NCBI GenBank assembly: GCA_934394545.1
Contig: CAKRRG010000104.1
Coordinates: 1-7,295, forward strand
DNA length: 7,295 bases
DNA from: an uncultured Blautia sp.
GTDB lineage: Bacteria > Bacillota > Clostridia > Lachnospirales > Lachnospiraceae
Direction: 5' to 3'
The notes beneath the pieces are model-generated. The model was not told the DNA's origin. It saw only the letters and a program-made list of their open reading frames with translations, and searched no databases. Positions 1-6,048 of the stretch are shown piece by piece. The position numbers and the translations under genes were made by a program. How positions within the stretch are numbered: the first letter of the stretch is position 1; every line of letters begins with the position of its first letter.

Positions 1-156
1 AATGGGACAGTTGCGTGGGACATAGCCGGAAACCGGAATGAGTATGAGTGTATTGATATTGATCCCATGACGATTTTTGAATGTCCAGTAGTTCCGGATT
101 TTCCTGAAGCAAATCCAGATCAGGGCAGCAGTGAAATAGGAAATTCGGAGATATAA
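1..156 (+). CDS. C-terminal end of a DUF2442-like small protein (5' end outside window)
   Basis: The first reading frame is open from base 1 to a TAA at 154-156 and gives 51 residues, so the gene begins before the window. The readable part has the pattern GTVAWDI, then a short polar stretch, then IDIDPMTIFE, followed by a proline- and acid-rich tail. A G-T-V-x-W strand followed by an I-D-L/I-D-P motif near the C-terminus is what I know from DUF2442 proteins, small proteins of unknown function often found beside DUF4160 or toxin-antitoxin-like genes. No partner gene is visible because the upstream side is cut off. The assignment rests on this short motif only. No molecular function can be claimed, and a different small family with a similar ending is possible. 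Confidence 0.55.
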   Translation, partial: NGTVAWDIAGNRNEYECIDIDPMTIFECPVVPDFPEANPDQGSSEIGNSEI

Positions 157-289
157 AATGCGTAAAACCGTCAAATTCGGCAACAAACCATGCAGATAAT
201 AAATTGAGCGAATGTCAAGCCCAAAGCCGCAGAGCGGTGCGAAAGCAGGCTTTACATAAGGGAAATTTGTTATAAGGTGGGGGAGATTT
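157..289. other. Gene-poor spacer with a possible stem-loop
   Basis: This 133-base stretch separates the DUF2442-like end from the broken small gene. It has a 13-codon ATG frame (158-199) with no visible ribosome binding site, and a second frame without ATG open to about 272. Neither resembles a family I recognise. AAAGCC at 223-228 can pair with GGCTTT at 248-253 and two more G-C pairs can extend the stem inward past a one-base bulge, but no T-run follows, so it is not a standard terminator. It may be a remnant or a dispersed repeat. Confidence 0.3.
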
Positions 290-331
290 ATGAAAATAGA
301 AAATAGGAGTGTAAACAAATTATGGAAATAG
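290..331 (+). other. Possible 13-codon leader ORF overlapping the next start
   Basis: An ATG at 290-292 is preceded by a strong GGTGGGGGAG purine block at 277-286 and reads 13 codons to TAG at 329-331. The ATG of the next gene, at 322, lies inside it. The overlap would allow translational coupling: ribosomes ending at 331 could restart at 322. The peptide has no recognisable features. It could equally be the chance product of a degraded 5' end. Confidence 0.25.
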
Positions 332-763
332 AAGAGTGGGAGAAAAAGGGACTAGATCCGGCAGTTATCCCACTGGTGAAATTTTTTAATGACAGTGGGG
401 TAAAAACTTATATGTCGTGCCAGGGGGCATAATCAAACCAATATGTCAATGTTCTGGATTCAGTTTGATAAATCAGTTACGGAAGAAGATATATTAGGAT
501 TTATGAAAAAGCATCCTGGGAAATATGCTTCGTTTTTCTCAAACGGCAGATTTGCAAAAAGACTGATGGGATTTCATAGTGTGCCAGATGGTACATGGAA
601 GAAAGAAGAAAGCTGGAATTATTTTGCCGCAACTGTTGAAGCTGCCAATAGAGATTTTTTGACATGGCAGAATGATGGAGATGATTGGAAAGGGACTGAC
701 GGAAAGGAATTCCAAGAGTTAAGAAACAGGTATATGGAGCGAAAAAAGGCGGCTTTTAACTGA
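322..763 (+). pseudogene. Small hypothetical protein gene broken by a +1 frameshift in a G5 run
   Basis: An ATG at 322 opens a frame of 36 codons ending in CQGA and a TAA at 430-432. The adjacent frame is open through the same point and continues to TGA at 761-763. Removing one G from the five-G run at 423-427 joins them into one protein of about 146 residues, with SCQGHN across the junction. The second frame alone has an ATG at 443 (106 residues) but no ribosome binding site in front of it. The joined product is soluble, rich in Trp, Phe and Lys/Glu, with no signal peptide or membrane segment. I do not recognise the family; the TYMSCQGH pattern is its clearest hallmark. AGGAG at 305-309 lies 12 bases before the first ATG, a long spacing. 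The break may be real or a homopolymer sequencing error. Confidence 0.65.
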
Positions 764-956
764 ATAAAATTGCAGTTTTATTGACTTTGAAATTCTCCTT
801 GATAATTGGATAGTGTGAGGGTGGAGGATGGGTGTTTTGCCCATTGAGAGAATGAGGCGGTTTGCCCCATGACAGCTTTTGTAAACAGGCAAAGTAAAAT
901 ATCCTGTTAAAGGGAAAAACTCCCAACCAATAGAAATTTGTCCAAGCATAGGAGTT
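764..956. other. Gene-poor region ending in a strong terminator
   Basis: No credible gene lies between the small broken gene and the AAA-type gene; short frames on both strands show no family resemblance or ribosome binding site. Local structure includes a hairpin at 828-844 (ATGGG with CCCAT), a GGGA/TCCC stem near 912-924, and a run of GG/GGG blocks at 819-832. A TTGACT at 781-786 could be a -35 box, but I see no good -10 at proper spacing. The stretch may be the trailer of the upstream gene, a small RNA ending at the 957-998 terminator, or mobile-element debris. Confidence 0.35.
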
Positions 957-998
957 GACCTCGATAGACTGGTTTATCCAGTCTATCAAGGTCTTTTT
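957..998 (+). terminator. Strong intrinsic terminator
   Basis: A 16-base arm at 957-972 pairs with 978-993 with a single C/A mismatch and a five-base loop TTTAT, followed directly by TTTTT at 994-998. This is the most stable hairpin seen in the left part of the window. It lies almost 200 bases after the broken small gene and insulates the AAA-type gene from upstream transcription. Confidence 0.85.
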
Positions 999-1064
999 AC
1001 TTATAAGAAAAAATGAAAAATTAATAGAAAACGATGCCAATACAGGAGGCGGATAAAAATTACT

Positions 1065-1093
1065 TTTCTAATTAACCGGGATGATGTTATAAT
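1065..1093 (+). promoter_or_regulatory. Extended -10 promoter for the AAA/PD-(D/E)XK gene
   Basis: A perfect TATAAT at 1088-1093 is preceded by TG at 1085-1086 with one base between, which is an extended -10. The -35 at 17 bases (TTTCTA, 1065-1070) is weak, as is common for extended -10 promoters. Transcription would begin near 1100, about 100 bases before the chosen start codon. Confidence 0.7.
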
Positions 1094-1200
1094 GAAGTAG
1101 ACAAAAATAATTGCATACATTTCATATAAAAGAGGGGGATTATCCAAGGATAATGAACCATGAAACAGAATATTGCAAAAACAAAAAGGAGTGTGATCAG

Positions 1201-2892
1201 ATGTTATCTTCAAAAAAGAAGCTTCCAATCGGTATTGAGAATTTTGCGGAAATAAAGACAGAAAAATTCTATTATGTAGATAAAACAAATCTGATCAGGG
1301 AATTGCTAGAACGTTGGGCGAAAGTAAATCTTTTTACCAGACCGAGAAGATTTGGAAAGTCTTTGAATATGAGTATGTTGAAATACTTTTTTGAGGTGGG
1401 AGATAATAAAAGCTTTTTTCAAAATACCGCAATTGCCAACGAAACTTCTCTTTGCGAAAATTACATGGGGAAATTTCCGGTGATATCTATTTCACTGAAA
1501 GGAATAAATGCGGAGAATTATGAGAAATCCTGTGCTATGGCAGCACAGGTTATTGGTGGAGAAGCCAGACGATTTCAGTATCTTCTGGAAAGTAAAAGAC
1601 TTACAGAATACGATAAAGAGACATATCGGCAACTGCTTGACAGCAATATGAGCGAAGCCCTCTTATGCAGCAGTTTGAAAATACTGTCAGAGCTTCTGGA
1701 AAAACATCATGGAAGCAAAGTGATTTTGCTGATTGATGAATATGATGTGCCGCTAGCGAAGGCATTTGAAAGAGGATACTATGATCAGATGGTATTGTTC
1801 ATCCGAAACTTATTTGAGTATGCATTGAAAACCAATGACAGCCTTAAATTTTCTGTTCTGACCGGATGTATGCGGATTTCAAAAGAAAGTATTTTTACAG
1901 GTCTGAATAATCTGAAGGCCTTGTCGGTAACAGAGGTACAGTTCGATGAATATTTTGGATTTACAGACCATGAGGTTAGAGAAATCCTGGAATATTACGG
2001 GCTCTCCCAGCATTATCAGGAAATGAAAGAATGGTACGATGGATATGAATTTGGAAATATGGAGGTATATTGTCCCTGGGATGTGATGAACTACTGTGAT
2101 ACATTATTGTCAGATCCGGAAGCAAAGCCAGGAAACTATTGGATCAATACAAGCAGTAACGAAGCGGTGAAACGTTTTATACAAAAGTCTGATAACAAAG
2201 CAGCCAGACGCGAAATTGAGAGATTGATTGCTGGTGAGGCAATTGCAAAAGAAATTCATCAGGAACTGACTTATAAAGAGATGTATAGTTCCATCGAGAA
2301 TATGTGGAGTGTGTTGTATACTACTGGATATCTTACCAAAAGGGGAAAGCCAGAAGATAATACGTTTTCCTTGGTGATTCCGAATATGGAAATCCGAAAG
2401 ATTTTTACAACTCAGATTATGAGTTTATTTACAGCAAGTATTTCAAAAGAGAGTGCCAGATTGGATGAATTCTGCAGTGCTTTGGAAAATGGACAAGAGG
2501 AGATGGTACAGAAAGTGCTGAATGATTATCTGAGAAAAACCATCAGTATCAGAGATACTTTTGTAAAAAAGAAACTGAAAGAAAATTTTTATCATGGAGT
2601 ACTTCTTGGAATTTTAAGCTGCAAGGAAAGCTGGAGCGTTTCGTCCAATAAAGAATCTGGAGATGGGTATAGTGATATTCTGGCAGAAAACGAGGATGGG
2701 GAAACTGGTATTGTAATTGAACTAAAATACGCAGATGACGGCAATTTGGAAAAGGCCTGCGAAGATGCACTTGCACAAATTGTAGATAAAAGGTATGAAG
2801 AGGAATTTCTGGAACAGGGGATTACACAAGATCACATTATAAAATATGGCATGGCATTTTATAAGAAACGATGTCTTGTAAAAAAACATTAA
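1201..2892 (+). CDS. AAA-ATPase-like protein with C-terminal PD-(D/E)XK nuclease domain
   Basis: The product of 563 residues is a member of the AAA-ATPase-like (PF09820) plus PD-(D/E)XK (PF08011, formerly DUF1703) family, common and often multicopy in gut anaerobes. The N-terminus has the family opening KKLPIGIENF followed by FYYVDKT. A Walker A-like RPRRFGKS lies at about residues 47-54, and Walker B VILLIDEYD at about 174-182. The conserved TGCMRISKESIF (about 221-232) and EWYDGYEFG (about 277-285) follow. The nuclease core near the C-terminus looks intact: D492 in GYSDI, E507 and K509 in IELKY, and Q526. ATG 1201 is chosen because AGGAG at 1187-1191 sits nine bases before it and the family opening follows at once. 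An upstream ATG at 1153 and TTG at 1111 are in frame but have poor ribosome sites. The cellular role is unknown; links to mobile DNA or defence are inference. No partner gene is coupled to it. Confidence 0.92.
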   Translation: MLSSKKKLPIGIENFAEIKTEKFYYVDKTNLIRELLERWAKVNLFTRPRRFGKSLNMSMLKYFFEVGDNKSFFQNTAIANETSLCENYMGKFPVISISLKGINAENYEKSCAMAAQVIGGEARRFQYLLESKRLTEYDKETYRQLLDSNMSEALLCSSLKILSELLEKHHGSKVILLIDEYDVPLAKAFERGYYDQMVLFIRNLFEYALKTNDSLKFSVLTGCMRISKESIFTGLNNLKALSVTEVQFDEYFGFTDHEVREILEYYGLSQHYQEMKEWYDGYEFGNMEVYCPWDVMNYCDTLLSDPEAKPGNYWINTSSNEAVKRFIQKSDNKAARREIERLIAGEAIAKEIHQELTYKEMYSSIENMWSVLYTTGYLTKRGKPEDNTFSLVIPNMEIRKIFTTQIMSLFTASISKESARLDEFCSALENGQEEMVQKVLNDYLRKTISIRDTFVKKKLKENFYHGVLLGILSCKESWSVSSNKESGDGYSDILAENEDGETGIVIELKYADDGNLEKACEDALAQIVDKRYEEEFLEQGITQDHIIKYGMAFYKKRCLVKKH

Positions 2893-2903
2893 TTGTTTAT
2901 AAT
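2876..2903 (+). promoter_or_regulatory. Candidate promoter of the decayed Uma2 gene
   Basis: TTGTAA at 2876-2881 and a perfect TATAAT at 2898-2903 are 16 bases apart, overlapping the 3' end of the AAA-type gene. It points at an AGGAG (2913-2917) placed six bases before ATG 2924, so the expression signals of the pseudogene appear to have survived better than its frame. Confidence 0.5.
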
Positions 2904-2923
2904 GTAAAACAAAGGAGTGTGAA

Positions 2924-3297
2924 ATGCAGGACGAGAGAATGACTTTTCTGTGTATACTGATCCGGAAACAGAAGAGCGTGCAATTAAACCACATTCATCC
3001 TTTCGGACAAAACCGAAACAGCGCAAAGAGTAAAAGTCCCCCACCCTACCTATACCATGGAAAAAGGCATTTGTCACAGATGAAATTACAGTAAGCTTTG
3101 AGAGAAACTCCGGTCCTACGGTTAGCTATGCAGAGGGAAAGCATACCATAGCTAATTTATACCGTGATACAACAGAAGCGGAACGAGTGGAGTTGATTGA
3201 CGGACAGTATTACAGAATGCCAATGGTAAATACCTTGCTCAGAGGTAATCAAAAAAGTAACAAAAAAGAGTTCGAAGCAAAAACTCCAAACCCTTGA
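2924..3297 (+). pseudogene. Uma2-family nuclease gene remnant, frameshifted and truncated
   Basis: ATG 2924 has a good ribosome site, but the frame that looks protein-coding is the neighbouring one, entered near 2935 (ENDFSVYTDPETEERAIK). That frame meets TAA at 3031-3033 and then stays open to TGA at 3295-3297. Its later part reads SYAEGKHTIANLY and then EAERVELIDGQYYRM. This matches my knowledge of the N-terminus of Uma2 (PF05685) proteins, in which a Y/H-T-x-x-x-Y block precedes R-x-E-L-I-D-G. Resemblance stops at about 3219. The rest of the nuclease fold, including the catalytic D/E-x-K residues, is absent. At least three lesions are therefore present: a frameshift, a stop and a 3' truncation. 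No functional product is expected. It lies directly beside the 3' end of tRNA-Pro, suggesting the truncation is tied to a rearrangement there. Confidence 0.6.
3262..3286 (-). terminator. Weak intrinsic terminator of tRNA-Pro
   Basis: Read on the - strand, GAGTT (from 3286 down to 3282) pairs with AACTC (from 3272 down to 3268) around a nine-base loop, followed by six T residues (3267 down to 3262). The stem is short, but the position about 27 bases after the tRNA 3' end fits. Confidence 0.55.
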
Positions 3298-3312
3298 TTT
3301 TACTGCGGTTAA

Positions 3313-3386
3313 TCGGGGCAACAGGATTTGAACCTGCGACCTCACGGCCCCCAGCCGTGCGCGCTACCAAGCTACGCCATACCCCG
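3313..3386 (-). tRNA. tRNA-Pro, anticodon GGG
   Basis: The - strand folds into a complete 74-base cloverleaf. The acceptor arm is CGGGGTA with TGCCCCG, including one G-T pair, and the discriminator base is A. The D stem is GCGT/GCGC, the anticodon stem CACGG/CCGTG, and the T arm GCAGG-TTCAAAT-CCTGT. The seven-base anticodon loop CTGGGGG places GGG at positions 34-36 with G37, as expected for tRNA-Pro. It decodes CCC and CCU. No CCA is encoded after the discriminator base, so CCA must be added by the nucleotidyltransferase. Promoter and terminator flank it, so it is a single-gene unit transcribed away from leuA. Its 3' end faces the accessory genes. Confidence 0.97.
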
Positions 3387-3397
3387 CAACAAATGTT

Positions 3398-3426
3398 ATT
3401 CTAACAAATATGTTCTGAAAAATCAA
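3398..3426 (-). promoter_or_regulatory. Promoter of tRNA-Pro
   Basis: On the - strand, TTGATT (3426 down to 3421) and TAGAAT (3403 down to 3398) are separated by exactly 17 bases. The -10 box ends 11 bases before the first tRNA base, leaving only a few leader bases for RNase P to remove. Confidence 0.8.
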
Positions 3427-3575
3427 CTGTTTTTTTCTGAAAACTGAAGTTTCGTTTCTTTTTGCTTTAGTAAAGCGGACATTCCAGATCCGCTTTGCTA
3501 CTTGCTCATGAACTCAGTCGCTTCGCGACTTATCTGCGTTCAATTTATTAACGCTTTATAACGTCAAAATACTAA
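3427..3575. other. Divergent spacer between tRNA-Pro and leuA leader, with two hairpins
   Basis: No gene is seen. An 11-base-pair hairpin pairs 3469-3479 with 3489-3499 (one T-G pair, nine-base loop). A second hairpin pairs AGTCGC 3516-3521 with GCGACT 3525-3530. Neither is followed by a T-run on either strand, so neither is a typical terminator. The pair of compact GC-rich palindromes in an AT-rich spacer looks like a dispersed repeat of REP type. Confidence 0.45.
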
Positions 3576-3604
3576 TTGACAAACGTCTATAGAAATGTTA
3601 AAGT
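3576..3604 (+). promoter_or_regulatory. Promoter of the leuA T-box transcript
   Basis: A consensus TTGACA at 3576-3581 is followed after 17 bases by TAAAGT at 3599-3604, preceded by TG plus one base (extended -10). Transcription would start near 3611, just before the T-box stem I. Confidence 0.75.
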
Positions 3605-3610
3605 AATAAC

Positions 3611-3930
3611 CACAGAATATTAGAGAAATGCATGGATAAGGAATAGTATACAGCAACTGGAACGCAGAGAACTGTCGGGTGGTGCGAGACAGCAGAAGGA
3701 AACTGTAGAACTCGCCTTGGAGCAGCTGTTTTCAAATTGCTTATTAAGCAGGATAGTGAGCAAGAGTAGATACAGACGGAACTCCTCCGTTAACAGGAGA
3801 GGATATAAGGAGTGATCCCGTATCCGTAAGTGTATGAATTCGATATTCATAAAATAAGAGTGGTACCGCGTAGGGCAGTTGTCTTCCGTCTCTTACATTG
3901 ATAGAAATGTAGAGAGGAAGATTTTTTTTA
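3611..3930 (+). promoter_or_regulatory. T-box riboswitch leader, leucine-specific (CUC specifier)
   Basis: This leader senses uncharged tRNA-Leu and lets transcription into leuA proceed when leucine is scarce. Stem I is complete. AAGG 3638-3641 pairs with CCTT 3715-3718, and AGTA at 3645-3648 forms one side of the specifier loop. TACAG 3649-3653 pairs with CTGTA 3703-3707, and GAA-CTC at 3708-3713 gives the specifier CUC (Leu). The distal AGAGA at 3666-3670 and GGTGCGAG at 3681-3688 are the tRNA-elbow recognition motifs. Further stems lie at 3782-3799, 3801-3825 and 3834-3850. The conserved T-box sequence with TGGTACCGCG starts at 3861. Its TGGT pairs with the tRNA NCCA end, and the last T fits a discriminator A as in tRNA-Leu. 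TAAGAG 3855-3860 with CTCTTA 3890-3895 builds the antiterminator, which excludes the terminator at 3882-3929. Confidence 0.95.
3882..3929 (+). terminator. T-box-controlled terminator before leuA
   Basis: The arm TCTTCC-G-TCTCT-T-ACATT pairs with AATGTAGAGAGGAAGA apart from two single-base bulges, and eight T residues follow (3922-3929). Its 5' arm contains the CTCTTA that the antiterminator needs, so the two structures are mutually exclusive. It forms when charged tRNA-Leu is abundant. Confidence 0.93.
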
Positions 3931-4048
3931 TTTTAAAGGAAATTACTCCGTAATGTTCCAATAAAGCAAAAAACGCTCCGCAAGGGTGCGACCAGATGTA
4001 TTAGGAATTATGCTTAAAGAAAAATGAAAATATGGAGGAAATTTAAAA

Positions 4049-5704
4049 ATGATGAATGCAAGCAAGTACAAAAAACAGTATTATCTTCCACCGGAAACTT
4101 GTATGGACTGGGCGAAAAAAGATTATATTGAAAAAGCACCTACATGGTGCTCTGTAGATCTTCGTGATGGTAATCAGGCACTGGTAATTCCAATGAGCCT
4201 GGAGCAGAAGATTGAATTTTTTAAACTTCTTGTACAAATCGGATTTAAAGAAATTGAAGTAGGCTTTCCGGCTGCATCAGAAACAGAGTACACATTCCTT
4301 CGCACTCTGATTGACCGTAACCTGATTCCTGAAGATGTTACCATTCAGGTATTGACTCAGGCAAGAGAACACATTATCCGTAAAACCTTTGAAGCAGTAA
4401 AAGGGGCGCCAAAGGCTATTGTCCATGTGTACAACTCTACTTCAGTTGCACAGCGTGAACAGGTATTCAAGAAATCAAAAGAAGAAATCTTAAAAATTGC
4501 AGTAGATGGTGCAAAATTGTTAAAAGAACTGGCAGAACAAACAGAAGGGAATTTCCAGTTTGAGTACAGTCCGGAGAGCTTTACGGGAACAGAGCCTGAA
4601 TATGCGCTTGAGGTTTGCAATGCAGTTATTGATGTATGGCAGCCGACACCAGATAATAAATGTATTATCAACTTACCGGTAACGGTAGAACATTCCATGC
4701 CTCATGTTTATGCAAGCCAGGTTGAATATATGTGTAAGCATATGCTTCACCGTGAGAATGTAATTGTATCCTTACATCCTCATAATGACCGTGGCTGCGG
4801 TGTAGCTGATTCTGAAATGGGAATTCTTGCCGGAGCAGATCGTATTGAAGGAACTTTGTTCGGAAACGGTGAGCGTACAGGTAATGTTGACATCGTTACA
4901 TTGGGTATGAATATGTATTCCCAAGGTGTAGACCCGAAGCTTGATTTTTCCGATATGCCACATATTTGTGAAGTTTATGAGGAATGCACAGGAATGACAG
5001 TAGGGGAAAGAAGTCCATATAGTGGAGCTCTTGTTTTTGCTGCGTTCTCAGGCTCTCATCAGGATGCTATTGCAAAAGGCATGCACTGGATTGAAGAGAA
5101 AGACCCCAATCGTTGGACGGTTCCATATCTGCCAATTGATCCCACGGATGTTGGTCGAAACTACGATGCAGATGTTATCCGCATTAACAGCCAGTCAGGT
5201 AAAGGCGGCGTAGGTTATATTCTGGAGACAAAATATGGCTTGAATCTTCCTCCGAAAATGCGAGAGGCAATGGGATATACAGCGAAAGGTGTTTCCGATC
5301 ACCTTCACAAAGAACTTCATTCAGATGAAATTTTTGAGCTGTTTAAAAAGACTTTCGAGAATGTGGTACAGCCATATAATGTTAATGAAGTTCATTTCCA
5401 GCAGAAGGATGGTGGAATTGTCACAAAAGTTACTTCTACATTTAATGGAAAAACAATTACGACTGAGGCCTTTGGAAATGGTCGTCTCGATGCCGTAAGC
5501 AATGCTTTGAAGAAGGCATATGAACTGAAATATTCTCTGGAAGTATACCAGGAGCATGCATTAGAGCGCAGCTCCAGTTCCAAGGCGATTGCGTATGTGG
5601 GAATTAAGAAACCGGATGGCAGTATGGCATGGGGAGCAGGTGTAGACCCGGATATCATCCATGCATCCATTGATGCCCTTGTAACAGCGATTAATAATCG
5701 GTAA
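4049..5704 (+). CDS. leuA: 2-isopropylmalate synthase, yeast-type (LeuA)
   Basis: The 551-residue enzyme condenses acetyl-CoA with 2-oxoisovalerate to form 2-isopropylmalate, the committed step of leucine synthesis in the cytoplasm. Length and sequence fit the longer yeast-type (TIGR00970) branch rather than the roughly 510-residue E. coli type. The TIM-barrel HMGL-like domain spans about 30-305, with VDLRDGNQ at 36-43 (catalytic Arg39, metal ligand Asp40). HPHND at 243-247 carries two metal-ligand His, and FGNGERTGNVD lies at 271-281. A linker follows, then the LeuA dimer or allosteric domain at about 430-550 with TEAFGNGRLDAVSNALKKA, the leucine feedback domain in this family. GGAGG at 4034-4038 is ten bases before ATG 4049; ATG 4052 is a near-equal alternative. 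Control is by the leucine T-box upstream. leuB, leuC and leuD do not follow, so the rest of the pathway is encoded elsewhere. Confidence 0.97.
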   Translation: MMNASKYKKQYYLPPETCMDWAKKDYIEKAPTWCSVDLRDGNQALVIPMSLEQKIEFFKLLVQIGFKEIEVGFPAASETEYTFLRTLIDRNLIPEDVTIQVLTQAREHIIRKTFEAVKGAPKAIVHVYNSTSVAQREQVFKKSKEEILKIAVDGAKLLKELAEQTEGNFQFEYSPESFTGTEPEYALEVCNAVIDVWQPTPDNKCIINLPVTVEHSMPHVYASQVEYMCKHMLHRENVIVSLHPHNDRGCGVADSEMGILAGADRIEGTLFGNGERTGNVDIVTLGMNMYSQGVDPKLDFSDMPHICEVYEECTGMTVGERSPYSGALVFAAFSGSHQDAIAKGMHWIEEKDPNRWTVPYLPIDPTDVGRNYDADVIRINSQSGKGGVGYILETKYGLNLPPKMREAMGYTAKGVSDHLHKELHSDEIFELFKKTFENVVQPYNVNEVHFQQKDGGIVTKVTSTFNGKTITTEAFGNGRLDAVSNALKKAYELKYSLEVYQEHALERSSSSKAIAYVGIKKPDGSMAWGAGVDPDIIHASIDALVTAINNR

Positions 5705-5939
5705 ACCAGTCGAAAACCATCGATGAAAAGTAATTGACGAAAGGGTAAAAGAAGAATATAATCAAGTCCATAAGAAGGGGAGAAATATTCACACCTAAGA
5801 TTAAGAAGGGGACAAATAGAAACAGGCAAATTTATCGAAAATGTTACATAAATTTTTGGTAGAAATGGCTTGATTTTAATTGTTACCCTTCTTTTTTTCT
5901 AATATTTCATGAAAAACAGGATGCATCAGCAAAAAAAAC
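5705..5939. other. Spacer after leuA with a duplicated purine repeat
   Basis: No gene is visible between leuA and the next promoter. Two 16-base copies of TAAGAAGGGGASAAAT (S is G or C) lie at 5771-5786 and 5802-5817, differing at one base and offset by 31 bases. Downstream, CCCTTCTT at 5886-5893, continuing into T residues to 5898, can pair with either copy. The stretch AAGGGTAA at 5741-5748 can also pair with TTACCCTT at 5883-5890. No compact standard terminator for leuA was found, so this may be a long-looped one. Confidence 0.45.
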
Positions 5940-5968
5940 TTGACAATTAGGCGGTTATTAAATATAAT
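5940..5968 (+). promoter_or_regulatory. Perfect sigma-A consensus promoter of the wall hydrolase
   Basis: TTGACA at 5940-5945 and TATAAT at 5963-5968 are separated by 17 bases, an exact housekeeping consensus. Transcription would start near 5975, giving a leader of about 74 bases that is AT-rich and without clear structure. Confidence 0.9.
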
Positions 5969-6048
5969 TTTCCTATAAATTACAGAAATGTTACGAAATA
6001 AATAATTTAAGAAATCAAAACATAACAAAAGTGCAAGGAAAGAAGACT

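Noticed and set aside
819..832. Possible G-quadruplex (GGG, GG, GG, GGG blocks)
   Set aside because: Only two tetrads could form and there is no gene context; too weak to annotate as a feature.
1111..1200. A longer start (TTG 1111 or ATG 1153) for the AAA-type gene
   Set aside because: Neither has a well-spaced ribosome site, and the family opening begins just after ATG 1201, which has AGGAG nine bases upstream.
2924..3094. A 56-codon frame from ATG 2924 (MQDERMTF...) with a good ribosome site
   Set aside because: Its translation is unrecognisable, while the neighbouring frame carries protein-like sequence and the Uma2 signature, so it is better explained as the result of a frameshift.
4357..4698. 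A 113-codon frame on the - strand inside leuA
   Set aside because: Wholly antisense to the catalytic domain of leuA, with no start signals and a composition typical of a shadow frame.
5392..5829. A 145-codon frame on the - strand overlapping the end of leuA
   Set aside because: It lies antisense to well-conserved leuA codons, has no ribosome site or family resemblance, and is explained by the codon use of leuA.
6031..6048. GTG 6031 as start of the wall hydrolase
   Set aside because: It would place the AAGGA ribosome site inside the coding region; ATG 6049 is spaced nine bases from it.
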